This document shows, piece by piece, positions 1-7,644 of a DNA stretch of 64,000 nucleotides; the first letter of the stretch is position 1, and each line of letters starts with the position of its first letter. The stretch is from Bacteroidota bacterium (GTDB lineage: Bacteria; Bacteroidota; Bacteroidia; Chitinophagales; Chitinophagaceae). A program made the position numbers and the translations under genes. The notes beneath the pieces are model-generated. The model saw only the letters and a list, made by a program, of their open reading frames with translations, searched no databases and had not been told where the DNA came from. The stretch covers positions 1 through 64,000 of the forward strand of contig JAEZCV010000141.1 of NCBI GenBank assembly GCA_023429985.1. The letters run 5' to 3'.

Positions 1-417
1 AGCGACCTTATTATCATTTTCAATAAAAACAGGGCCGGATTCTGCTTCAACCGTATTAGTAATCCTGGTTTGTTTTTTTAAAAGTTGATCATATAAATAG
101 ATATCACCCTGTCGTGTAAATACAAAAGCGGTTCCCTTGTTGTTCCAAGAAATATTATTAGCATTGATGACACCCCATTGCGCGGGAGATTTTTGTGGCA
201 CCCTGTTATTGATGGTTATGAAATACACCGAATCGGAAGCTGCATTATCTGGGTTCCAGTTAAAATATAAGGTTCGACTGTCGGGGCTCCAGAACGGATT
301 TGATGGAGAGGTTCCCATCCACCTGGGATCCTGCATGATCTTATCAATGGTAAGTGTTGACTGGCTGATTCCTGCAATTGAAAAAATGAAAAATGTAAAG
401 AATTGTATGAGTTTCAT
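1..417 (-). CDS. S9 family peptidase, N-terminal part (cut by window edge)
   Basis: The first 139 codons of a gene that runs off the left edge. The protein begins with a hydrophobic signal peptide (MKLIQFFTFFIFSIAG) followed by TIDKIMQDPRWMGTSPSNP and FWSPDSRTLYFNW, typical of the N-terminal beta-propeller of S9 (dipeptidyl peptidase IV/prolyl oligopeptidase) enzymes of Bacteroidota. These exported serine peptidases trim peptides. The catalytic Ser-Asp-His domain would lie outside the window, so activity cannot be judged. The ATG at 415-417 is the only start that gives the signal peptide. Family assignment is by recognised motif pattern only. Confidence 0.75.
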   Translation of the reverse strand, partial: MKLIQFFTFFIFSIAGISQSTLTIDKIMQDPRWMGTSPSNPFWSPDSRTLYFNWNPDNAASDSVYFITINNRVPQKSPAQWGVINANNISWNNKGTAFVFTRQGDIYLYDQLLKKQTRITNTVEAESGPVFIENDNKVA

Positions 418-439
418 ATAGCTGGTTGTAAGATAAAAA

Positions 440-501
440 TAGTGAATAGTGAGTAGTGAACCTGCCTGCCGGCAGGCAGGTAGTGAGTAGTGAGTAGTGA
501 G
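440..501. repeat. heptamer repeats flanking a perfect 20-bp palindrome
   Basis: Three tandem heptamers (TAGTGAA, TAGTGAG, TAGTGAA at 440-460) are followed directly by a perfect 20-bp palindrome at 461-480 centred on CCGG, then by three TAGTGAG heptamers at 481-501. The symmetrical arrangement suggests a defined element rather than slippage alone. A related heptamer array occurs at 55245-55270, and a degenerate version of the palindrome at 29999-30015. Confidence 0.75.
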
Positions 502-533
502 TGGGTGCTCCGCCGAGGAAGCCTTGCATCGTA

Positions 534-556
534 GGGACAACGCACGTGTTGTTCCC
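534..556. repeat. REP-like palindrome, copy 1
   Basis: An imperfect palindrome with the core GACAACGCACGTGTTGTTC. It is preceded by GCATCGTA. The same word order is found in reverse complement at 876-906. Short palindromes of this kind are typical of dispersed REP-like elements; no transposase is visible nearby. Confidence 0.55.
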
Positions 557-690
557 AATTATCGGGGAACATTAAGGCATCTCAAATCGCGCCTGGAGGA
601 TTAAGTTGGTGGAGAATAGAAAGCGTTGTCCCAAAATATTTGGGATCATCATATATCAAATATGGGAACCGCGATAAATGATTAAGGGAA

Positions 691-821
691 GAAGGATAGA
701 TACAGGACAGTCGGAGCAGACACGTAGGAGACACGGAGCAGATACGGAGCAGATCACTTCTGCTCCGACTCTGCTCCGACTCATCTGCGCCTGTGCTGCC
801 ACTAGGGTATATCTATCCTTC
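691..821. repeat. long nested inverted repeat with internal 11-mers
   Basis: A 12-bp outer inverted repeat (GAAGGATAGATA at 691-702 and its complement at 810-821) encloses repeated GGAGCAGA words at about 711-754 on one side and complementary TCTGCTCCG words at about 759-787 on the other. The inside can fold in several registers into a long hairpin. It does not code for a protein and has no T-tract, so it is not a simple terminator. Confidence 0.7.
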
Positions 822-875
822 GTGCAATGAGGAACTTTCGGATATTAATTTATGTCAGCCTTTTCACCAGTTTGA

Positions 876-893
876 GACAACGCATGCGTTGTC
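876..893. repeat. REP-like palindrome, copy 2 (perfect 18 bp)
   Basis: GACAACGCATGCGTTGTC is a perfect palindrome. On the minus strand it is preceded by GGCATCTCACATCGTA, matching words near copy 1 at 534-556, so the two copies are in inverted orientation. Confidence 0.65.
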
Positions 894-991
894 CATACGA
901 TGTGAGATGCCATATTATTTAAGGAAATAGGGCAGCGGTTTAAACCTTTCAACAGCATTGTACCACAGTTTCACCCCGTTCAACAATCCAC

Positions 992-1336
992 CTAAAATAT
1001 CATATCCAGTATCCACGAAATTACCGCCATAACCAAACTGAATAAAAATGCCGCCAGCCAGCCTTCTACACCAAAGCCCGGGACGATTTTAGCAGCAAGG
1101 AAGATCATGAGAATGTTAATCACAATCAGGAACAACCCCAGTGTTAAAACCGTTATAGGAATAGTAAGCAGCACCAATATCGGTTTTACAAAGGCATTCA
1201 GCAAGGCCAGCACCAATGCTACCAGCAAAGCGGTTTTTACATCACCAATAGTAATTCCCGGAACAAACATGGCGGCCAGGTAAGCTGCAGCCGCGGTAAG
1301 GAGTATTTTTAATAATAAGCCCATGCTGTAAACCAT
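992..1336 (-). CDS. phage holin family protein (4-TM membrane protein)
   Basis: A 114-residue, almost wholly hydrophobic protein with about four membrane segments. The text around NAFVKPILVLLTIPITVLTLG and the C-terminal ILDMIF ending match the 'phage holin family 4/superfamily IV' proteins (DUF360-like) found in most Bacteroidota chromosomes. Despite the family name these are usually ordinary chromosomal genes and their role is not established. It starts 16 bases after the amidase stop and may be co-transcribed with it. The start could also be the ATG four codons further in. Confidence 0.75.
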   Translation of the reverse strand: MVYSMGLLLKILLTAAAAYLAAMFVPGITIGDVKTALLVALVLALLNAFVKPILVLLTIPITVLTLGLFLIVINILMIFLAAKIVPGFGVEGWLAAFLFSLVMAVISWILDMIF

Positions 1337-1352
1337 GCAGCAATTATACCAG

Positions 1353-1955
1353 CTAGTTCAGCCTTTTCTTTACCTCTTTTAAAATGTATCCGTTTTGAAA
1401 ATAAGCGTAAAGGTTTTTACCCGGACAGGTTGTCTGGCTGGAATAATCGCGGTGGGTGGCAATTGTTGATGGATCGATCTTGAATGTTTTACATGCATAC
1501 ACAATCATTTGTAACAGCGATTCAAGTTGTTCCGGGCTAACCTCCTGCTCATTCATATTTCCCAGGCAGGTAATTAGTAAATGTCCTGATGGATCGTATT
1601 CAGTTGCTGTTTCTCCAACAGTAAAAGGATTGCGGCCTTCATATATCTTTCCATTGGGAGATATAAGAAAATGATAAGGAACATCTGTCCAGTTCCTGTC
1701 CTTACCCATGCCCCAGGTTTGTATGTTCTTAATTTTTTTAGCTGCATCATCAGTTGGCTCAAGGCGGGTGCCTTCGTGATGTACGGTAATTCTTACCGGA
1801 ACATGTTGTCTGAAGGGCACTGGTTCGGCCGCATTCCATTCCGATCGCGGAATTATTTTTGGTTCAGGCTTTGCTTTATTCAGCCTGGTTGAATTACATG
1901 ATGTTGTAACGATTGAAATTATGTATAGGAGATAAATAAAATATCTTTTTGCCAT
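1353..1955 (-). CDS. N-acetylmuramoyl-L-alanine amidase (amidase_2/PGRP type), lipoprotein
   Basis: A 200-residue protein predicted to cleave the amide bond between muramic acid and the peptide stem. It starts with a lipoprotein signal (lipobox around VTTSC, cysteine about residue 20), so it is probably anchored in a membrane facing the periplasm. The amidase_2 fold is shown by VHHEGT (first zinc histidine), WTDVPYHFLI, and the C-terminal THRDYSSQTTCPG, which carries the second histidine and the zinc-ligand cysteine. It is upstream of the holin-like gene. Involvement in peptidoglycan recycling is inference. Confidence 0.88.
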   Translation of the reverse strand: MAKRYFIYLLYIISIVTTSCNSTRLNKAKPEPKIIPRSEWNAAEPVPFRQHVPVRITVHHEGTRLEPTDDAAKKIKNIQTWGMGKDRNWTDVPYHFLISPNGKIYEGRNPFTVGETATEYDPSGHLLITCLGNMNEQEVSPEQLESLLQMIVYACKTFKIDPSTIATHRDYSSQTTCPGKNLYAYFQNGYILKEVKKRLN

Positions 1956-2064
1956 GATGATTTTATTAATCTGCTAAGAAACAATATCTAAGGGTTATAC
2001 TGAAAATCATTTTTCGTATAGGCCTGGCTGGTATGTAATTTGAAAGAACTAGAAAAATTTTAAG

Positions 2065-2325
2065 ATGATCAAGGGAATATTGAACACCGTATTATGGATC
2101 ATTGCCATTTTCTGTATTGTTTATGCCGTTTACAGATCTACCTCTATTCAGGAAGCAATAGTTCAGGGCAACCGTGAATTATTATATGGCACCCCACAAC
2201 ATGGCCTGATCCTGGGCCTTTGCATAATTGCAGCCACCTGCATTATGGGATCCGTTTTATTAATATTAGATAAAAGGGATATCAGGGTCACTGATAGAGA
2301 AGACTTAAGTAAAAGAACCCTATAG
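2065..2325 (+). CDS. small two-TM membrane protein, unknown
   Basis: An 86-residue protein with two hydrophobic segments (about residues 4-22 and 46-67) joined by a polar stretch, and a charged C-terminus (DKRDIRVTDREDLSKRTL). I do not recognise a family. It is divergent from the amidase gene and followed by a hairpin at 2364-2409 that could end its transcript. No overlapping gene competes for this stretch. Confidence 0.6.
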   Translation: MIKGILNTVLWIIAIFCIVYAVYRSTSIQEAIVQGNRELLYGTPQHGLILGLCIIAATCIMGSVLLILDKRDIRVTDREDLSKRTL

Positions 2326-2363
2326 CCGCAATTTGCCTAATGGTATTTACCTAATAAAGCGTT

Positions 2364-2409
2364 AAAAACCGCAAATAATTCATCAATGTTGCAATTTTTT
2401 GCGGTTTTT
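2364..2409 (+). terminator. inverted repeat, possible terminator
   Basis: A 12-bp perfect inverted repeat (AAAAACCGCAAA and its complement) with a 22-base loop follows the small membrane protein gene. The right arm ends in a run of T, so a terminator is plausible, although the loop is large. Confidence 0.4.
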
Positions 2410-2471
2410 GCGTAGTTCTACGGTTGTTTCTATAGTTTTTATAACTGATCTTTGTTATATAAACCAAAGCA

Positions 2472-2726
2472 ATGAAGCCAGACCAGCCAAAACCTGAACT
2501 AAACACCAATTTATTGGGGTTTACTAATATTTCAGACGACGGACTTGATTTCCTTGCGCTTAATAATCCCCAGCCAGTCCAGGAATTGAATCTTTTCAAA
2601 TACCTTGGTTTAACAGCGCTTATTGTATTGCTGATTTCTTTGATGCTTTTCTTTAAAAATCAGGACCAGGAAAGCCACCTTCCAAAGCCCGCCGAAACAA
2701 CGGCTTTTTCTGTTGCACTTAGATAA
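2472..2726 (+). CDS. hypothetical single-TM protein
   Basis: An 84-residue protein with a polar N-terminal part (about 43 residues), one membrane segment (TALIVLLISLMLFF) and a short polar tail. Not recognised. It ends 12 bases before the convergent stop of the GHL10 gene. Coding potential looks reasonable (acidic and proline-rich start, one clean membrane helix), but the case rests on length and composition only. Confidence 0.45.
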   Translation: MKPDQPKPELNTNLLGFTNISDDGLDFLALNNPQPVQELNLFKYLGLTALIVLLISLMLFFKNQDQESHLPKPAETTAFSVALR

Positions 2727-2738
2727 ACATTCGTTTGC

Positions 2739-4256
2739 TTATTGCACAACTTCTATTTCCTTTTTAATACTTTCATTTCCCGTTTTGTCCACTGCAGAAA
2801 TGGCAACCGCTTCCAGTTTATTTTCACCTTCCTTCAATTCCAGTTCAAACCTTCTTTCTTCCTGGGAAAGAATTTTATAATTCCATTTATTTCCATACCG
2901 GTAATATATCACCCATCTGAAAATTTCATCTTCATGTAAGTGCGACCAGTTAATGCGCAGCTTTCCATTTCTCATTTCAGTTTCTGCCAGTGGCGTTTCA
3001 GGAATTTCATCATTCAGCCATGGACTTGCCGGAACCAGTGCCTGTTTTTTGTAAGGTCCTTCCACCAGTGCCCTGGATAATGCCGGGTTTTTTACAACCG
3101 ATGAAATACTCCAGTGAATCACACCAGGGCTTTCCGGCAACATTCCTTTTGCTATCATCACCTGGCTGAGTGCTTCATTTACACTTCTGAAACTTGTATC
3201 CCTGGGAATGCTGATGCCGGGCCATAAATGTCTTTTCATGGTATTCTCCTGGTTCCACCAGCCAAGTAATACAGGATAACTTTGACCCGGCCTGTTAATA
3301 GGCCAGTAAAGCTGCGGTGCAAAATAATCGATCCATCCCTTGTTAAGCCAAAGCTTTGCATCTGCATATAATTTATCGTACTGGTCGAAACCTTCAGCAG
3401 ATGCCGGTTGGCCCGGACGGTAAACACCAAAGGGACTTAGTCCAAATTTTACCGAAGGCTTTTCCTTTTTTATAGATGTATAAACTCTCTCAATGAATTT
3501 ATTTACATTATCCCTTCTCCAGTCGCCCTGCGACAAACTGCCACCTGATTGTACATAGGCATTCCAGCTTTCCTGGTCAGGAAAATCTTCATTCAGGTTA
3601 TAAGATGGATAAGGATAGAAATAATCATCGAAATGAACGCCGTCAATATCATACCTTTTTACAAGATCCATTACAACTGCAGCAGAATGGTCCTGTGTTT
3701 CTTTTTTTGCAGGATCAAACCACCAGTAACCTTCTTTTAAATGCAGTACAAGTCCCGGTTTTTTCTTTACAATGGAACTGTCGCTTACTGGTCCGCCCGA
3801 AACATGATGTGCACGATATGGATTCAGCCATACATGTAGTTCAAGTCCTCTTTCATGTGCAGCATCTATCCAGAATTTTAAAGGTTCGTAATAGGGACTG
3901 GGTGCCTTGCCTTGTTGTCCCGACAAATAATACGACCATGGTTCAAGATTGCTTATATAGAGTGCATCTGCCTGGGGACGCACCTGCAGTATCACTGCAT
4001 TAAAATTATGATTCTTTAAAAAGTCGAGCAGGTCTAAAGCTTCTTTTTGTTGTTCACCTGCACTTAATCCGGGCTTGCTGGGCCAGTTGATATTAGCAAC
4101 CGTTGCCACCCATGCAGCCCTGAATTCCCGCACTACTTCCGGTACCGGTGGTGGGGCCGTTTGCTGCTGGCTGATGGCTTTTGTTGAGGTACAGCTTTGG
4201 TTTGATATTATGAAAAAAAGAATTAAAACGATTAATCTGCAGCTGGTGGTTTGCAT
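2739..4256 (-). CDS. family 10 glycosylhydrolase-like (GHL10/DUF187) lipoprotein
   Basis: About 505 residues from the ATG at 4256, chosen because it gives a compact lipoprotein signal with the lipobox SNQSC. The GHL10 domain starts with EFRAAWVATVANINWP and continues with LQVRPQADALY, NLEPWS, LHVWLNPYRAHH, the conserved DGVHFDDYFYPYP and GLSPFGVYRPG, ending at about residue 400. A C-terminal beta-sandwich-like segment follows (LRINWSHL...). Members are presumed polysaccharide- or peptidoglycan-linked glycosidases; the substrate is unknown. A shorter paralogue without the lipobox is at 34342-35628. Confidence 0.88.
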   Translation of the reverse strand: MQTTSCRLIVLILFFIISNQSCTSTKAISQQQTAPPPVPEVVREFRAAWVATVANINWPSKPGLSAGEQQKEALDLLDFLKNHNFNAVILQVRPQADALYISNLEPWSYYLSGQQGKAPSPYYEPLKFWIDAAHERGLELHVWLNPYRAHHVSGGPVSDSSIVKKKPGLVLHLKEGYWWFDPAKKETQDHSAAVVMDLVKRYDIDGVHFDDYFYPYPSYNLNEDFPDQESWNAYVQSGGSLSQGDWRRDNVNKFIERVYTSIKKEKPSVKFGLSPFGVYRPGQPASAEGFDQYDKLYADAKLWLNKGWIDYFAPQLYWPINRPGQSYPVLLGWWNQENTMKRHLWPGISIPRDTSFRSVNEALSQVMIAKGMLPESPGVIHWSISSVVKNPALSRALVEGPYKKQALVPASPWLNDEIPETPLAETEMRNGKLRINWSHLHEDEIFRWVIYYRYGNKWNYKILSQEERRFELELKEGENKLEAVAISAVDKTGNESIKKEIEVVQ

Positions 4257-4684
4257 TATTGATAATGTTTGTGGTAACAAAATGCCAGTTAAATAAAAGG
4301 ATCGGAAATGGTTACCCTTTTTATAGTTAATAATTGAAAATACTATTAAGGCAGGAACATTTTATATTCTAACTAAACTTTTTAAGAGAGAATATTAATA
4401 AAAATATTGTTCCTTGAATACTCCTGACCATCCACAATGACAACCATGAGGAATTGCTATCCATAATATACTTTCAAAAATCCGGTGAATGATGCTGATG
4501 TAACCCTGGATAAAATCTTCATCGTTCAAAAGGCAAAGATGATTGCAGATTGCAGCATGGATAATTATGATGTAATGATAGAGGAATACGAAAGGAAGTC
4601 CTTGGTAAATGAAGCTGTTTGGAGAGCGCCTGTTGTTTTACCAGTCACTGGATGAACTCTTCGGTCAATTTCATATATTGCAAT
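4257..4684. other. gene-poor stretch with possible coding remnants
   Basis: This stretch has no complete gene. Translation shows protein-like text in two plus-strand frames. One is open from 4467 to the stop at 4648-4650 and lacks an ATG near its start. The other, from an ATG just after 4605, reads MKLFGERLLFYQSLDELFG and ends about 29 codons later. This looks like a decayed gene broken by frameshifts, but I cannot name the parent family. Confidence 0.4.
4467..4650 (+). pseudogene. possible gene fragment
   Basis: An open frame reading DADVTLDKIFIVQKAKM and ending in RAPVVLPVTG before TGA at 4648-4650. It is preceded by a stop at 4464 and has no ATG for its first part (a GTG is at 4485). Residue composition looks like real coding sequence, yet it is too short and lacks a good start. 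Best read as a remnant; the family is not recognised. Confidence 0.3.
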
Positions 4685-5089
4685 ATGCAGGTATTTGATT
4701 CTCTGGATAAAAAGATAATTCAGTTTGCTAAAGAACGCGGAGCAAAAATTCATTCCGATGGTATAACATACAATGGAATTCCACCGGAAAAAATTCAGCA
4801 AAGGAGAATAATTTGGAGTGATGCCATTGTTGGAAAAGGGATATTCATATATCCCAATTTTAATACGGGAAATATAGATTCACACCTTTATGATTTTTGG
4901 AATATAGCTTGGCCCGCCGAAGCAAAACAAGGTAAAGGGGGGCATCCTTTTTGGCATAAATGTCTTTTAAATGCAGTAGAGTTTTCTGAAATTGAAAAGA
5001 ACTTTGATAAGCTGTTATTACAATCAATTAAAAATCTTGATTCTGTAACTCTTTCAGATATGAAAAAGGTATGGAGAACAAGGGGATAA
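4685..5089 (+). CDS. hypothetical protein, possibly part of a broken gene
   Basis: A 134-residue frame from ATG 4685. The frame is open further upstream to 4619, but that extension reads unlike a normal protein start. Text such as YNGIPPEKIQQRRIIWSDAI and HPFWHKCLLNAVEFSEIEKN has the look of real protein: mixed charges, aromatic residues, no low complexity. I recognise no family. Coding-like debris upstream and a coding-like minus-strand fragment overlapping its 3' end suggest the area is degraded, so this may be the surviving part of a longer gene. Confidence 0.45.
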   Translation: MQVFDSLDKKIIQFAKERGAKIHSDGITYNGIPPEKIQQRRIIWSDAIVGKGIFIYPNFNTGNIDSHLYDFWNIAWPAEAKQGKGGHPFWHKCLLNAVEFSEIEKNFDKLLLQSIKNLDSVTLSDMKKVWRTRG

Positions 5090-5201
5090 TGTATTCAATT
5101 GCATCACTAAAGTCAATTTTCAGCATCATACATAAATTCAGGGGTTTATCCATTGGCTTGAATTTTTCAACAAGTCGCCACGATTGATGAACATCTTCCA
5201 T
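5028..5201 (-). pseudogene. possible minus-strand gene fragment
   Basis: A 57-codon minus-strand frame from ATG 5201 reading MEDVHQSWRLVEKFKPMDK and then LCMMLKIDFSDAIEY. The first forty residues look coding; the rest overlaps the plus-strand frame ending at 5089. One of the two must be truncated or spurious. No family recognised. Confidence 0.25.
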
Positions 5202-5222
5202 GCCTTTTCTCTTAAGTTTCTA

Positions 5223-5438
5223 TTAGTTGAATAAGTGAGAAAGGATCCACAGAAGAACGGGTATTGGTAATGATATAGCCATTAAGTCCTTTTGATTTGG
5301 TGCATTTTGCGCTGCATTAACAAGAGGCGGAACGCCACCGAACGGCCCGCTCCATTTTTTGCAATAGTGGATTTTGTGCCATAGAAATAATAGGAAATAG
5401 AAATAATAAAAGGTCAAGGAAATTTTAATGCATTTCAT
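5223..5438 (-). CDS. short hydrophobic ORF, doubtful
   Basis: A 71-residue frame with a hydrophobic, tyrosine- and phenylalanine-rich N-terminus, a GPFGGVPPLVNAAQ stretch and a hydrophobic C-terminus. No other gene overlaps it and nothing else explains 5202-5579. The family is not recognised, and the composition could also arise from random AT-rich DNA. Confidence 0.25.
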   Translation of the reverse strand: MKCIKISLTFYYFYFLLFLWHKIHYCKKWSGPFGGVPPLVNAAQNAPNQKDLMAISLPIPVLLWILSHLFN

Positions 5439-5579
5439 AATGATGAATTAAAGAAGTAAAATATATAATTCCTTCTTTCGTCTTTAGCAATTTGTTTTTA
5501 CAGGATTAGTCCGGTTTCAATGGCACGGTTTTGAAAGAATAAGTAGATGCAAAAAATTAATCACTAAAACCTTTTTTTT

Positions 5580-6170
5580 ATGGCAGAGATAGAAGTTCAA
5601 CCAAAAGAAAAATCATCCTCATCATTCCTACCATGGTTTTTACTTGCACTTGGTGTAATAGCACTCGTGTATTTTTTAACGCGTAATGGCAACAGGAATG
5701 AGGCCGCTCAATCGGCAACAGTTACGGATACAACAACCTTTAGCAGTACTTCGGAAAATGCAGCCCGTGCCGACTGGGGGCTGGTGGATTACGAGAATGC
5801 ACCGGATGCAAATTTTAATGAAATGAGGTCGGACAAAGTGGATGTTCGCGGAAATGAACAATATGCTATTTATAGCATGGATGAGGACCACCTTTTCCAG
5901 GATGAAGAGGCCAGCATCAAGGCCGATGCGCAGGAAACTCTTAAAGAGGTTACCGAATCAATTAATACCCGATTTAGTAATGGTGAAGTTAGAATTTTCA
6001 GCAGTGCAGAAAATAATTCAAAAGCCGAAGCACTAAGAGCCTGGCTTAATCAGAATGGTTTAATGAATTCAAATGTGAGTGTTCATTCCAATTCCGAAAG
6101 AAACACTGCAAACAATTTATTGAACAACAACGATGATAAGCTTGACATTGTTGTTGTGCGTGCAGACTAG
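5580..6170 (+). CDS. membrane-anchored protein with OmpA-like C-terminal domain
   Basis: A 196-residue protein with a short cytoplasmic start, one membrane helix (FLPWFLLALGVIALVYFL, about residues 17-34), a polar linker, and a C-terminal domain (about 95-196) with the OmpA-like layout: an acidic strand (HLFQDEEASIKADAQ), a helix (LKEVTESIN), a strand (EVRIFSSAENN), a helix with AEALRAWLNQNG, and an asparagine-rich end. The classic peptidoglycan-binding arginine is not clear, so the call is structural. It lies 34 bases ahead of the PRC-barrel gene and is probably co-transcribed with it. Confidence 0.6.
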   Translation: MAEIEVQPKEKSSSSFLPWFLLALGVIALVYFLTRNGNRNEAAQSATVTDTTTFSSTSENAARADWGLVDYENAPDANFNEMRSDKVDVRGNEQYAIYSMDEDHLFQDEEASIKADAQETLKEVTESINTRFSNGEVRIFSSAENNSKAEALRAWLNQNGLMNSNVSVHSNSERNTANNLLNNNDDKLDIVVVRAD

Positions 6171-6204
6171 TAAAAACTTTTATTAATAATTAAAAAATAA
6201 GAAT

Positions 6205-7002
6205 ATGTCATCTAATATGAAACACAGACGCCTCCAGGAATTAGGCGAAAGCGATTTTGAAATTGTTGATGGTCAGCCCGACATCCGGGGCTGGGATGTT
6301 AAGAATGAAGCGGGTCAGAAGATTGGAGAAGTTGAAGAACTGATTCTGGATGCCCAGCAAAGAAAAGTGAGATACCTTGTGGTGGAAATGGATGATAATG
6401 ATTTTGATCTCGACGACCGGGAAGTGTTGCTGCCTATTGGAATGGCAGAATTGCATAAGGAAGACGATGATGTGATTATCAGGAGCATTGGTGTTGAACA
6501 GTTAAGTGCCTTACCCGAATACGATGAGGATCATTTAACGCCCGAAGTAGAAAGGCAGATATGTACAGCTTTGGGAAGATCGGGTATGGTGTCAACTTCG
6601 CCTATTTCGGATGCCGACCACGACGCCACATTTTATGATCATGAACATTTTAATGATAATAACCTTTACAGGCAACGCTTACCGGTTTCGGGTTTTGCAG
6701 ATGTAGAAATGGATACTTCGGGTTATTCACTCAGAGACAGAACTGTAATATCGGGAAGTGAAGTGGGCGGTTATACCGGTGATGCGGGTTCTTACGATCG
6801 TGAAAGAACAACCGGTAACCCTGGTGGAGTAGTAAGAGAAAATGAGATCAGGAATGAATCTGCAGTTCCTGTGAACAGGAACAAAGACCAGGAAGATCAG
6901 TGGAGGAAGGAAACAAATATTGATAACCTTACCGGGGATAACAACAGGGGAATCAGTGATGATTATGACAGGCCCGATGAAACGGGAAGAACAAAGATTT
7001 AA
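6205..7002 (+). CDS. PRC-barrel domain protein
   Basis: A 265-residue soluble protein. Residues about 25-100 form a PRC-barrel: DIRGWDVKNEAGQKIGEVEE, RKVRYLVVEMDD and REVLLPIGMAEL are the typical strands. The remainder is polar, rich in Asp, Gly, Arg and Asn, and probably disordered (SGYSLRDRT, GGYTGDAGSYDRE). PRC-barrel/DUF2382-like proteins are often linked to stress responses, but a function here is inference. The start may be ATG 6205 or the ATG four codons later. A strong bidirectional terminator follows. Confidence 0.8.
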   Translation: MSSNMKHRRLQELGESDFEIVDGQPDIRGWDVKNEAGQKIGEVEELILDAQQRKVRYLVVEMDDNDFDLDDREVLLPIGMAELHKEDDDVIIRSIGVEQLSALPEYDEDHLTPEVERQICTALGRSGMVSTSPISDADHDATFYDHEHFNDNNLYRQRLPVSGFADVEMDTSGYSLRDRTVISGSEVGGYTGDAGSYDRERTTGNPGGVVRENEIRNESAVPVNRNKDQEDQWRKETNIDNLTGDNNRGISDDYDRPDETGRTKI

Positions 7003-7004
7003 AT

Positions 7005-7035
7005 AAAAAGACCGTCTCAACAGGACGGTCTTTTT
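7005..7035. terminator. bidirectional rho-independent terminator
   Basis: A perfect 12-bp stem (AAAAAGACCGTC and its complement) with a 7-base loop, flanked by A and T runs, sits between the convergent PRC-barrel and outer-membrane protein genes and can serve both. Confidence 0.9.
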
Positions 7036-7055
7036 ATTTAATGTATTTAGTATGA

Positions 7056-7592
7056 TTACCTCCTGCTGCGGAAAACATAGGCTGCATGTACTCCAAAATA
7101 TCCAATAGTACCATCGCCCGGATAACCTGCCTGGTATCTAATTCCAAGGTCTAAAACATTAATCTGCACACCTGCACCCAGCGACCAGGTAAAGCCACCT
7201 TCCGAGGAAGTTGTTTTGGTTGATGTGCCACCAGTTTGTGTTTTAATGGTAGAGGTATAAATACCATATCCCATTTGGGGTTCTAAATATAATAAGCTCA
7301 CATTGTGGCGGTAGCTTGCCAGGATGGGAATTACTGAGGTTTTAACTTTATAATTGTCTGTTGAACCCTTGAGTTTAAAAACGGTATAGCCCGTACTGAT
7401 ACCAAACTGCGAACGTTCGCCCAATCCAACATAACCTTTTGCAAGAACCCCAATGCCTGTGTTGAAATTTTTGAAATCACTAACCGGGAAACCAACGTCA
7501 ACACCGGCAATGAACTGGTTGTTCCCTTTTTGTGCCTGAGCGGTTAAACCGATGGTTAATACTATCATGGAAAAGAGTAGATATTTTTTCAT
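7056..7592 (-). CDS. outer membrane beta-barrel protein
   Basis: A 178-residue protein with a clear signal peptide (cleavage after LTAQA) followed by alternating amphipathic strands (NQFIAGVDVGFPVSDF, GERSQFGISTGYTVFKLKG, LLYLEPQMGYGIYTS, LGAGVQINVLDLGIRYQAGY) and an aromatic C-terminal strand (GVHAAYVF). This is the small OMP_b-brl type common in Bacteroidota. Ligand and role are unknown. Confidence 0.8.
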   Translation of the reverse strand: MKKYLLFSMIVLTIGLTAQAQKGNNQFIAGVDVGFPVSDFKNFNTGIGVLAKGYVGLGERSQFGISTGYTVFKLKGSTDNYKVKTSVIPILASYRHNVSLLYLEPQMGYGIYTSTIKTQTGGTSTKTTSSEGGFTWSLGAGVQINVLDLGIRYQAGYPGDGTIGYFGVHAAYVFRSRR

Positions 7593-7644
7593 TTTAATAC
7601 TATTTGGTATAACTATATATGCAAAAACCGGGCGAGGCAGTAAG

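Larger units (their letters stand above)
418..991. other. gene-free stretch rich in repeats
   Basis: No credible gene lies between the S9 peptidase start and the small membrane protein. The stretch instead holds heptamer repeats around a 20-bp palindrome (440-501), two related REP-like palindromes in opposite orientation (534-556 and 876-893), and a long nested hairpin (691-821). The words GCATCTCA and ATCGTA occur next to both palindromes, so longer pieces than the palindromes themselves seem to be repeated in inverted orientation. Confidence 0.7.

Noticed and set aside
418..991. A CRISPR array
   Set aside because: The repeats are short heptamers and palindromes without regular unique spacers, and no cas genes are present.
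992..1336. A prophage, based on the phage-holin-family gene
   Set aside because: There is no other phage gene nearby, and this family is a usual chromosomal gene in Bacteroidota.
3605..4003. A 132-codon plus-strand reading frame
   Set aside because: Antisense to the clearly supported GHL10 lipoprotein gene; glutamine- and asparagine-rich text typical of shadow frames.
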